From IGN2 sp964639955 (GTDB lineage Bacteria; Bacteroidota; Ignavibacteria; Ignavibacteriales; Ignavibacteriaceae), in contig CAZXGJ010000006.1 of the NCBI GenBank assembly GCA_964639955.1, positions 21,415 to 85,414 on the forward strand: DNA of 64,000 bases, given 5' to 3'. The position numbers and the translations under genes were made by a program. Below, piece by piece: positions 34,756 through 42,640 of the stretch. Each line of letters begins with the position of its first letter. Within the stretch, counting starts at the first letter, position 1. The notes under the pieces were generated by a model. It ran no database searches, had not been told where the DNA came from, and worked only from the letters and a program-made list of their open reading frames with translations.

Positions 34756-35955
34756 TCAATTAAAAACATTTCTTACAATTTCAAAAAATCCAACCGAAGT
34801 CCCTATAACACCACCGATACTGGATAATACAAATACAAGAAAAACTTTGAGTAAACGATTCTTCCACCATTGGCTGACTTTTCTGAAATCTTTTGAAACT
34901 TCCTGAAATTCTTTTACAATTGGAGGTTGCATATATGCCTGAACAAAAGCAGCAACGTAACCGACTCCAATTAAAGGGGACAAACTTGTAACAGGAGCCG
35001 AAACAAATGAAGCAAGAATCGTCAGGGGATGAGCAATAGAAATCAATGCACCTATTGCACTTGGAATTCCACAAGCAAGAATCCAGAATAGTGCATTGCT
35101 CCCCGCCTCGGAAATTCCCTGGCTGAATCCGATATAGAATATTGATGCAACAATTATAATTGGTAATCCCCACCCTAGTACTTTGTTAATAAAAGATGGA
35201 TCCGGGATTACTTCAATGCTCTTTAAATCTACTTTGTTATTGCTTTCTAAAAATTTAACAATGCCTTTTACATGCCCTGCACCTACTACAGAAACAATTT
35301 TCCTTCCCGAGCAATCTTTCATTCTCTGAGCGATAAATTGATCACGTTCATCGATGATAACTCTTTTTAATATAGGCATTGCTTTGCCAATTTCATTCAT
35401 CATTTCAGATAAAACATCTTTGTTCCGAAGCTCTGCAAGCTTCTCCTCGGTTAAGTTCTGCTTCTCAAAAATTCCTGCTAATCCACCAGACAGAAACTTA
35501 CTTTTCTGCCATAGGTTCATTGAGTTCCAGGCACGACGCATAGTTATCCGTACTTCTCTATCGCAGAGTTCAACGGGGATATTTTTTTCGTTTGCAGTTT
35601 GAACAGCCTCCAATAATTCTGTTCCGGGCATAACTCCAAGCTTTTCACCGAGCTTTTTCTGATATGATGAAAGAAGAAGATTAACAATCAAAGTGCTTAG
35701 CTGTTTTTGCCTGATGATGCTTTTAAGATCAAGATTTTCCCATCGGTTCTTTTCTGAAAGTGCTTTAAATCTTTTTTCATCAAGCTCAACACAAACGACA
35801 TCGGGTTTTTCTTTTTCGATTACATCTTTAACAAGATCAGCAGATTGCCGGGAGATGTGTGCTGTTCCGACAATAATGAATTCACGTCCATCTTTGTTCA
35901 ACCGATGAACATCTGTTGTGTGCTTGTTTTCTTTTTGAGCTGTTTCTTCTATCAA
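34756..35955 (-). CDS. TraB/GumN-family membrane protein
   Basis: A 399-residue protein of the TraB family, named for the enterococcal pheromone-shutdown protein and also found in archaea and mitochondria (TRABD). The soluble domain (about 20-240) carries the two conserved G-x2-H signatures: VGTAHISRQSA (H33) and GAGHVKGI (H228), thought to form a metal-dependent active site related to Tiki/EreA. Residues 255-399 are mostly hydrophobic, with four or so membrane segments (LGWGLPIIIVASIFYIGF, ISIAHPLTILASFVSAPV). The frame begins with TTG (35955) and lacks a clear ribosome binding site, so the exact start is uncertain. Substrate in bacteria is unknown. Confidence 0.88.
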   Translation of the reverse strand: MIEETAQKENKHTTDVHRLNKDGREFIIVGTAHISRQSADLVKDVIEKEKPDVVCVELDEKRFKALSEKNRWENLDLKSIIRQKQLSTLIVNLLLSSYQKKLGEKLGVMPGTELLEAVQTANEKNIPVELCDREVRITMRRAWNSMNLWQKSKFLSGGLAGIFEKQNLTEEKLAELRNKDVLSEMMNEIGKAMPILKRVIIDERDQFIAQRMKDCSGRKIVSVVGAGHVKGIVKFLESNNKVDLKSIEVIPDPSFINKVLGWGLPIIIVASIFYIGFSQGISEAGSNALFWILACGIPSAIGALISIAHPLTILASFVSAPVTSLSPLIGVGYVAAFVQAYMQPPIVKEFQEVSKDFRKVSQWWKNRLLKVFLVFVLSSIGGVIGTSVGFFEIVRNVFN

Positions 35956-35980
35956 GGTTTTTCTGCTTAATTAATGAAAG

Positions 35981-36001
35981 CCTCTCCCCTTGGGGGAGAG
36001 G
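35981..36001. repeat. Palindromic CCTCTCCCC repeat
   Basis: CCTCTCCCC, TTG loop and GGGGAGAGG form a 9-bp perfect stem, followed by GTTGGAGAGGGG, a third related arm. This G/C-rich module resembles short dispersed palindromes seen in many genomes. It lies between the M49 peptidase stop and the TraB-family start, and could end transcription of the peptidase although no T-run follows. Confidence 0.7.
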
Positions 36002-36023
36002 TTGGAGAGGGGCCGTTTTTTCT

Positions 36024-37697
36024 TTATTTCTCTATTTCATAAACCGGCTTAATATCAACCGGAAGATGCTCAAGCTTCTTTCTCAAAGTTTCCATTGATG
36101 GAGAATTTACAACATACTTTGCTATCAAATCTTTTGCACCCTGATAATCTCCTTTTGCCTGTATCATCAAAACAATATTCGCAAGTTCTTCCAGTGCAGG
36201 ACCAATCTTTTCAAAATTAACTTTTACCTTCTGCGTTGTTTCGTTGTACTCGTAAGCACCTTTTTCAAGCAGGTAGTTGTAAATGATTGCATTACCGCCG
36301 CCGTGAGCTTCGTTAATTCCAAATCTCACAGAACGAAAAGTCCCGGCAAGGAATGTAACCCAGGTTTCATTCTCAAATGTTTTTGGGAAGACACCTTTCT
36401 CGATCATAAAAATGTTGTTATACATTCCGAGTATATCTGCCTTACATTCTTCAAGAGTTGAATAAGTTTCTTTGAGTTCTTTTTTTACTTCTGTATCGCG
36501 TCCGTCAACTTTTATGAAGCCAGGACCGATACCGTGTGACATTTCGTGCATTAGTGTATGAGTGAAGAATGACTCAAATGTAACATATTTCATCTGTTCT
36601 GCATCGAGCACAAGTTCAGCAATAGGTATGAGTATTTGTTTATACTTCGCTTCCTGAACATTTTTTAACAATACTTTCTTTGAGCCTTTTGCCTGACGCA
36701 CTCTTTCATCATTTGGAAGATTGAATGCTAACGTCTGCACTCCGGATTTTGTATCCCCGCCTGTGAATACTTCATTAACAACAGCAAGGGGAGATTCAGA
36801 TCCACGGTTAAAGTTTTTATGCTGATCAGGGATTGGAAGATGAATTTCCATATCGCGCAGATATTTCTTGAACACTTCAAGCTTAGCACTTTCTACTGGA
36901 TCTTCTATTGTTAGAAAGCTTTCAAACGCAGCTTTAAAGTTGAACATACCATCCTCATAAACTTCATAAGGACCAATTACAATTTCAATCTTGTGATCTT
37001 TCAAATCCATCCAGTCCATATCGCTTTGATAATAATCATTGCTTAAGAATGCATCAGCTCTTGAGTTAAGATACTTTTTTAGAGTCGGATTGTCTGCGTA
37101 CCCAGCAGCTTCTTTTAATAATTTTGATGCTTCAGTTAATTTGTCTTTCCAGTACTCGCTGTAAGGAATTGCAATAAGTCCACCATCTTTTCTTCTGATA
37201 ACTGTAAACTCAGAAGTGAATGCCTTTTCGTCAGCAGGATTATTTTTTATCCAGGTTTCAAATTCCTCTTTAGTCATATCTTCAGGATAGAAATTTGCGC
37301 CGAGTGGTTTCTTCAAAGTATCAATGAAAGGCGCATCGTGATCAAGCCGGTCAAAAGGACCGAACATAATTGTAAATAATTCAAGCTGAAGCTTTGCTTT
37401 TTCTGAACCGGCAGCGGCCTGTTCCATCAGGTTTTTTCTGATTTCATAATTCTTCGAATACACCTGATCAAGAAAAATTTCATCCATTATTTTAGATGCA
37501 AGGTAAAGCTTCTCTACTACAATTTTTTCTCTTTCATCAAGAGTGCTTGAATCATATTTAAGTTCTGTGGGAACAAACTTCGCAATTTTTTCTTTGAGCA
37601 TTGCTATTTCCTCTGTGTCTGTGTTTTGCTCTGTTTTCTTTTCACATCCTGAAAGAAATAAAGAAACGAGCAGAATGGTTATTGATAAATATTTCAT
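36024..37697 (-). CDS. Dipeptidyl-peptidase III-like (M49) lipoprotein
   Basis: A 557-residue metallopeptidase with lipobox LFLSGC (C18), so it is likely lipid-anchored. The zinc site reads TLMHEMSHG (H384, E385, H388) with a second glutamate in LEECKAD (E416/E417). Eukaryotic and most bacterial M49 enzymes have a hexapeptide HExxGH; the five-residue HExxH form here matches that known from Caldithrix abyssi DPP III. The family removes dipeptides from the N-terminus of short peptides. Homologues are sometimes misnamed dihydrofolate reductase or Nudix. It is divergent from the oligoendopeptidase gene, and the pair together suggests extracytoplasmic peptide breakdown. Confidence 0.85.
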   Translation of the reverse strand: MKYLSITILLVSLFLSGCEKKTEQNTDTEEIAMLKEKIAKFVPTELKYDSSTLDEREKIVVEKLYLASKIMDEIFLDQVYSKNYEIRKNLMEQAAAGSEKAKLQLELFTIMFGPFDRLDHDAPFIDTLKKPLGANFYPEDMTKEEFETWIKNNPADEKAFTSEFTVIRRKDGGLIAIPYSEYWKDKLTEASKLLKEAAGYADNPTLKKYLNSRADAFLSNDYYQSDMDWMDLKDHKIEIVIGPYEVYEDGMFNFKAAFESFLTIEDPVESAKLEVFKKYLRDMEIHLPIPDQHKNFNRGSESPLAVVNEVFTGGDTKSGVQTLAFNLPNDERVRQAKGSKKVLLKNVQEAKYKQILIPIAELVLDAEQMKYVTFESFFTHTLMHEMSHGIGPGFIKVDGRDTEVKKELKETYSTLEECKADILGMYNNIFMIEKGVFPKTFENETWVTFLAGTFRSVRFGINEAHGGGNAIIYNYLLEKGAYEYNETTQKVKVNFEKIGPALEELANIVLMIQAKGDYQGAKDLIAKYVVNSPSMETLRKKLEHLPVDIKPVYEIEK

Positions 37698-37912
37698 CTG
37701 AGATACCTACTAATTTTAATAAACGGAATGATAAATAAGATTTATTATGGTACGAAATATAAGAAATTAACCCCACCTAATCCGCCCATTAGTGAACTCT
37801 CCAATGGAAAGAACTCAATCCCCCGCTCATCAAATAACTAAAGTAATTCAATCTTATTCTGCTTAAATTTGTTCGTTAAATTCAAACTTATCAAACAACG
37901 AAAGGTGTGGTA

Positions 37913-39799
37913 ATGAATAAAATTTATAAATCCATTTCAATTATTCTCTTTTCAATTATAATAATCGGCTCGGCGTTCGCTCAATCTCCCGAACGCAACG
38001 AAGTTCCTGAGAATTACAAATGGAATCTTACAGATATCTATCCTTCGGTAGATGCCTGGCGGGCAGATGTTAATATGCTGAATAATGAAGTTGAAAAGCT
38101 CGCTGACTTTAAAGGCAGACTCGGCGAAAGTTCCGAAACACTTTACAGCGCATTAAAAACAGGTAGCAATCTTACCAAAACACTATGGAGTTGCTGGACG
38201 TATGCAAGTAACCTGAGCAATGAAAACCTGAACATCTCCGAAAACCAGTCGTTGATGCAACAGATGCAGGCACTCGGCACTAAGTTTGGTGAAGTTACAG
38301 CTTTTTTTGAACCGGAAGTGCTTCAAATTCCAAAAGAAAAAATAGAACAGTTCTTTAAAGAAAAGACGGAACTTTCCGAGTTCGATATGTATATTGACAA
38401 TATCCAGCGATTACGTGCTCATACTTTAACTGAACCCGAAGAAAAAATTCTCGCCAGCTTTAATCTTATTGCCGGAAACCAAGGGGATGTTTACGATATA
38501 TTCAACAATGCCGAAATGCCGTTCAGTAAAGTAACCCTTTCAACCGGTGAAGAAGTTGAACTAACTTCATCATCTTACACAAAGTACCGCTCAGAGAATA
38601 ACCGTAATGACAGAGAAAAAGTTATGCGGGCTTTTTTTGAAAATTACGGAAAATTCAAAAACACTCTCGGAGCTAATCTTGGCGGCAAAGTAAAAAAGGA
38701 TTGGGTTTATGCAAAGAACCGGAAATATGAATCATCTCTCGAAGCTGCTTTAACACGGGATAATCTCCCCGTTTCTGTTTATACAACATTGATCGAACAG
38801 GTGAATAACAATCTGCCGACACTACACCGCTTCCTCGATTTAAAGAAAAGGATGCTCGGTGTTGATGAGCTTCATTACTACGACCTTTATGTTCCGTTGG
38901 TTGAAAAAGTAGAAATGAGCTTTACCGTTGAGGAAGGACAAAATGTAATTTCCAATTCATTGAAACTTCTGGGAGATGAATACGCTTCTACCCTTCAGAA
39001 AGCATATAATGAAAGATGGATTGATTATATGCCGACGGTTGGAAAGAGAAGCGGTGCTTATTCAACAGGCGGAGCTTACGATGTACACCCGTACATTCTT
39101 ATGAACTGGAATAACGATTACGAGTCGGTTTCAACGCTCGCACACGAGCTTGGTCACACAATGCACAGTTATTTTTCAAATAAAACCCAGCCTTTTGCAA
39201 AATCCGATTACGCAACTTTTGTAGCTGAAATTGCATCAACAGTAAATGAAAACCTTCTGAATGATTATATGGTGGCGAATGTTAAGAGCGATGAAGAAAA
39301 GCTCTACCTTCTCGGCAGCTATCTTGATCTTTTAAGAACAACAATCTTCCGCCAGACCTCATTTGCGGAGTTTGAATGGGAGATCCATAAAAAAGTTGAA
39401 GCCGGGGAACCGATAACCGGCGAGGATATGTGTTCAATTTACGACAACATAGTTAAGAATTATTACGGTCACGATGACGGGCATTGTGTTGTTGATGATT
39501 ACATTCAGTATGAGTGGTCTTATATTCCTCATTTTCTGGGTTATAACTATTACGTTTTTCAGTATGCGACCTCTTTAATTTACGGAACTGCGCTTGTTGA
39601 GAAAATGATACAGAGCGGTCAGCCGGCAGTTGATGCCTACTATAATATTTTGAAAGGCGGCGGATCTAAGTACGCACCCGAATTGATTATGGATGCCGGA
39701 ATCGATCCGATGTCGCCCGAGCCAGTTGCACTCACAATGCAAAAGATGAACCGGGTAATGGATCAGATGGAAGAGATACTTTTCAGGATGGGAAAGTGA
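37913..39799 (+). CDS. pepF: Exported oligoendopeptidase F (M3B)
   Basis: A 628-residue M3-family zinc peptidase that cleaves short oligopeptides. The catalytic motif is AHELGHTMHSYFS (H411, E412, H415), and the downstream FVAEIASTVNENLL supplies the third ligand glutamate. The Arg/Tyr-rich substrate motif HYYDLYVPL and the C-terminal GHDDGHCVVDDYIQYEWSYIPHF are characteristic of PepF. Unlike cytoplasmic PepF it has a signal peptide (1-24, ending AFA), so it acts in the periplasm or outside. The frame opens with GTG at 37907, but ATG 37913 behind AAAGGTGTGG gives the natural signal. It ends just before the 103-bp repeat array. Confidence 0.92.
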   Translation: MNKIYKSISIILFSIIIIGSAFAQSPERNEVPENYKWNLTDIYPSVDAWRADVNMLNNEVEKLADFKGRLGESSETLYSALKTGSNLTKTLWSCWTYASNLSNENLNISENQSLMQQMQALGTKFGEVTAFFEPEVLQIPKEKIEQFFKEKTELSEFDMYIDNIQRLRAHTLTEPEEKILASFNLIAGNQGDVYDIFNNAEMPFSKVTLSTGEEVELTSSSYTKYRSENNRNDREKVMRAFFENYGKFKNTLGANLGGKVKKDWVYAKNRKYESSLEAALTRDNLPVSVYTTLIEQVNNNLPTLHRFLDLKKRMLGVDELHYYDLYVPLVEKVEMSFTVEEGQNVISNSLKLLGDEYASTLQKAYNERWIDYMPTVGKRSGAYSTGGAYDVHPYILMNWNNDYESVSTLAHELGHTMHSYFSNKTQPFAKSDYATFVAEIASTVNENLLNDYMVANVKSDEEKLYLLGSYLDLLRTTIFRQTSFAEFEWEIHKKVEAGEPITGEDMCSIYDNIVKNYYGHDDGHCVVDDYIQYEWSYIPHFLGYNYYVFQYATSLIYGTALVEKMIQSGQPAVDAYYNILKGGGSKYAPELIMDAGIDPMSPEPVALTMQKMNRVMDQMEEILFRMGK

Positions 39800-39809
39800 G
39801 AAAAAAATT

Positions 39810-40380
39810 GAATTAAGAATGCAGAGCATTTGAATACTCGAATGAAGAAGGCATTTCTTCTGCTGTTCTGAATTCTATTGTTCTATTATTCTGAGTTCAA
39901 TTATTAAGCTATGAATTAAGAATGCAGAGCATTTGAATACTTGAATGAAGAAGGCATTTCTTCTGCTGTTCTGAATTCTATTGTTCTATTATTCTGAGTT
40001 CAATTATTAAGCTATGAATTAAGAATGCAGAGCATTTGAATACTTGAATGAAGAAGGCATTTCTTCTGCTGTTCTGAATTCTATTGTTCTATTATTCTNN
40101 NNNNNNNNNNNNNNNNNNNNNNNNNNNNNNNNNNNNNNNNNNNNNNNNNNNNNNNNNNNNNNNNNNNNNNNNNNNNNNNNNNNNNNNNNNNNNNNNNNTA
40201 TTAAGCTATGAATTAAGAATGCAGAGCATTTGAATACTTGAATGAAGAAGGCAATTCTTCTGCTATTCTGAATTCTATTGTTCTATTATTCTGAGTTCAC
40301 CTATTAAGCTTTGAATTAAGAATAAAGAACATTTGAATATTTGAATTAAGAACCAATATTATTCATTGATCAAAGGAGGC
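39810..40380 (+). repeat. 103-bp tandem satellite array, left part
   Basis: Units begin with GAATTAAGAATGCAGAGCAT at 39810, 39913, 40016, then (after a 100-N gap) 40210 and 40313. Spacing is exactly 103 bp where measurable and the units are nearly identical. The last unit (40313) is degenerate and only about 45 bp long before the four-helix-bundle gene begins. Short self-complementary stretches occur in the consensus (AATGC-AGA-GCATT and GAAGAA-GGCAT-TTCTTC) but variant units do not keep them paired. No open frame longer than about 30 codons runs through the unit. Confidence 0.95.
40099..40198. other. Assembly gap (100 N)
   Basis: Exactly 100 N inside the satellite array, a standard scaffold placeholder. 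The offset of the units on either side (194 bp between unit starts, not a multiple of 103) shows that the true length is unknown, and the real copy number may be higher. Confidence 0.99.
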
Positions 40381-40384
40381 GATA

Positions 40385-40753
40385 ATGAAGGAAAGGAAAG
40401 GTGCTAATCTTGAGGACAGGTTAGTTAAGTTTTCTTTACAGATCATTGATATCGTTGAGCTACTGCCAAAAACGAGAGTTGGAAATCACATATCGGGACA
40501 ACTTATACGCTGCGGTACTGCTCCGGCTTTTAATTATGGCGAAGCTCAGAGTGCGGAATCAAAAAATGATTTTGTTCATAAAATGAAAATATGCTTAAAG
40601 GAGTTACGTGAAACTTTGGTCTGTCTGAAAATTATTTTCAACAAACCTTTGATTAACCCCTCTGAAAAAGTAAGTCCTGTAATCCGTGAAACCAATGAAT
40701 TGATTTCAATATTTGTAACGAGCATAAGCACAGCAAATCAAAAGTATAAGTGA
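40385..40753 (+). CDS. Four-helix-bundle protein (S23 / 23S rRNA IVP family)
   Basis: A 122-residue all-helical protein of the S23/IVP family (TIGR02436-like), first described from intervening sequences in Leptospira 23S rRNA and structurally related to Avd of diversity-generating retroelements. Conserved marks: NLEDRLVKFSLQIIDIVELLP near the start, the HISGQLIRCGTAPAFNYGEAQSAESKNDFVHK core, and KELRETLVCLKII. Basic residues would allow nucleic-acid binding. GGAGG (40375-40379) precedes the ATG. It is embedded in a 103-bp satellite: a partial unit lies before it and its stop codon overlaps the first base triplet of the next unit. No reverse transcriptase or rRNA is nearby. Function unknown. 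Confidence 0.88.
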   Translation: MKERKGANLEDRLVKFSLQIIDIVELLPKTRVGNHISGQLIRCGTAPAFNYGEAQSAESKNDFVHKMKICLKELRETLVCLKIIFNKPLINPSEKVSPVIRETNELISIFVTSISTANQKYK

Positions 40754-41172
40754 ATAAAGAATGCAGAGCATTTGAATATTTGAATGAAGAAGGCATTTCT
40801 TCTGCTGTTCTGAATTCTATTGTTCTATTATTCTGAGTTCAATTATTAAGCTATGAATTAAGAATGCAGAGCATTTGAATACTTGAATGAAGAAGGCAAT
40901 TCTTCTGCTATTCTGAATTCTATTGTTCTATTATTCTGAGTTCACCTATTAAGCTATGAATGAAGAATAAAGAACAATTGAATACTCGAATGAAGAACGC
41001 ATCTCATCTGCTGTTCTGAATTCTATTATTCTGTTATTCTGAGTTCAATTATTAAGCTATGAATTAAGAATAAAGAACAATTAAATACTCGAATGAAGAA
41101 GGCATTTCTTCTGCTGTTCTGAATTCTATTATTCTATTATTCTGAGTTCACCTATTAAGCTATGAATGAAGG
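40752..41172 (+). repeat. 103-bp tandem satellite array, right part
   Basis: Unit starts at 40752, 40855, 40958, 41061 and a truncated one at 41164, again at exact 103-bp intervals. The first unit starts within the stop codon of the four-helix-bundle gene. Units 3 and 4 carry more substitutions (AATAAAGAACAATT in place of AATGCAGAGCATTT), so the array decays to the right. The last fragment runs into GAAGGAGGCGGTGTAATCG, which resembles the ribosome-binding region before the four-helix-bundle gene. Confidence 0.93.
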
Positions 41173-41334
41173 AGGCGGTGTAATCGAATACCTGAATCTG
41201 AAAGAAGAGAGTGCACTAACTTCCTATTAAAGGTCTTTCATCAATACTCCGTTATGATTTGGTGACACACTAAATTTTTCATTTTCTATTTTCCTTACGA
41301 TCGTTATACTCTGATAACAAATTAAAGGAGAAAA

Positions 41335-42360
41335 ATGAAGTTTCGGATATATTTCATATTACTTCAGCTGCTGCTTTCTTCTATTCTTCACGCCCAAGAG
41401 AGTAGAAAAGTACTAGTTGAAGTGTTTACAAATTCTCATTGTCCTTTATGCCCTGCTGCACACACCGTTATCGATAATTATCTTTCTGGTCCAAACGGAA
41501 ATAAAATAAGCTACATATATTATCATATGATTTATCCATATTCAGATGATCCTCTTTACTGGCAAAGTATGGAAGGCTCAGATGCGAGGGATAATTATTA
41601 TACCCCCGTCCATGCAACTCCGCAAGGCTGGTTTGATGGAATCCACCAGGGCAGCTCTTCCGGATGGGCAACTACACTGGATAATTTAGTAAATACACAG
41701 AGCCCGCTAAAAATAGAGTTGAGTGGATATACAGATCTTGTTCGTTTATTCATAGATGCAGATGTAACCAGAACAGGAGATATCACCGATAATGATCTTG
41801 TATTGCGCTTTGTTGTTGCAGAAGACGTTTTCTATGATGGGAGGAGTAGCATTTCAAACCACAAGAATGTTATGAGAAAAATGCTGCCAACTCCGGAAGG
41901 ATTAGCATTCGATATAGCACTGAATGAAACAAAAGGCTTTGAGCAAATAGTTAATCTGGATCCTGTCTGGGATATAGATAGCCTGAATCTTGTAGTTTTT
42001 GTACAAAGCTCAGGATCTAAAACAGTTTACCAATCAGAAACTATTAATTATACCGATCTGGTTGTTTCGATCTATTCAGAACCTGTAACGACTCTTGAAA
42101 ATTTTCTTCTCGAACAAAACTACCCCAACCCATTCAATCCTTCAACAAGAATAAGATATTCAATACCAAATTCAGAGTTTGTAACTCTTAAAGTATTTGA
42201 TGTGCTGGGAAATGAAGTTGCAAGACTCGTCAATGAAGATAAACCAGCGGGAAGTTATGAAATAAACTTTAGTGCTTCACAATTATCATCAGGTTTATAT
42301 TTTTATACAATTAGCGCAGGCAATTTTGTTGAGACTAAGAAGATGATTCTCCTTCGTTAG
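41335..42360 (+). CDS. Omp28-related thioredoxin-like protein, T9SS-sorted
   Basis: A 341-residue exported protein: signal peptide 1-20 (ending LHA), an Omp28-type thioredoxin-like domain about 23-240 with VFTNSHCPLCPAAHT (C36, C39), the ATPQGWFDGIHQG strand equivalent to the cis-proline region, VMRKMLPTPEGLAF, and a T9SS domain from about 258 (LEQNYPNPFNPSTRI to VETKKMILLR). It is the shortest member of the Omp28 group in this window and stands far from the minus-strand cluster (19-28 kb). AAAGGAG precedes the ATG and a terminator follows. Confidence 0.88.
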   Translation: MKFRIYFILLQLLLSSILHAQESRKVLVEVFTNSHCPLCPAAHTVIDNYLSGPNGNKISYIYYHMIYPYSDDPLYWQSMEGSDARDNYYTPVHATPQGWFDGIHQGSSSGWATTLDNLVNTQSPLKIELSGYTDLVRLFIDADVTRTGDITDNDLVLRFVVAEDVFYDGRSSISNHKNVMRKMLPTPEGLAFDIALNETKGFEQIVNLDPVWDIDSLNLVVFVQSSGSKTVYQSETINYTDLVVSIYSEPVTTLENFLLEQNYPNPFNPSTRIRYSIPNSEFVTLKVFDVLGNEVARLVNEDKPAGSYEINFSASQLSSGLYFYTISAGNFVETKKMILLR

Positions 42361-42408
42361 TACTAAGGCGGACAGGTTCTACTGAAATAAAGAAGATTTA
42401 TCGTTTAT

Positions 42409-42443
42409 AAATCCCACTTGATTTAACCGGGTGGGATTTTTTA
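42409..42443 (+). terminator. Rho-independent terminator before HTCS cassette A
   Basis: AAATCCCAC (42409-42417) pairs with GTGGGATTT (42431-42439), followed by T. The sequence is nearly the same as the terminator before cassette C (60266-60298), including the following ATTTGCTG. Confidence 0.9.
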
Positions 42444-42444
42444 T

Positions 42445-42640
42445 TTGCTGTGGTCAACTAACATCCTATTGCTTTTCATTAAAAAATATTTAATGTTAAC
42501 CAAAGAAATACATCTACATTTTGGGCAAGGCTATAGCCCTAACTAAGCTATCCCTCTATTTTCTGACTTCTTATTATTCCTTAATTGTGGATATGACGTT
42601 TTAATAAGTTCACTTTTATTATCAAAGAAATAAAACTCAA
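42445..42640 (+). promoter_or_regulatory. Conserved HTCS leader, copy 1
   Basis: This approximately 195-bp non-coding segment recurs almost base for base before the other two HTCS genes. It holds an inverted repeat CATTAAA-N5-TTTAATG (42477-42495), a perfect palindrome GGCTATAGCC (42529-42538, 103 bp before the TTG start) and a conserved TTAATTGTGGATAT block. These are plausible promoter and operator elements for a self-regulating AraC-type output domain. No Shine-Dalgarno is seen before the TTG. Confidence 0.65.

Noticed and set aside
34781..35173. 130-codon minus-strand frame inside the TraB-family gene
   Set aside because: It overlaps the membrane part of a recognised gene in another frame, is cysteine-rich in an unlikely way and resembles no family.
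40385..40753. Avd gene of a diversity-generating retroelement
   Set aside because: The protein is in the same fold family, but no reverse transcriptase and no template/variable repeat pair with adenine-biased changes were seen nearby.
39810..41172. CRISPR array
   Set aside because: The 103-bp units are contiguous and nearly identical over their full length, with no spacers of unique sequence and no cas genes.
39810..41172. Integron cassette array with attC sites
   Set aside because: The repeats lack the conserved attC core ends, only one gene is present and no integrase is visible.
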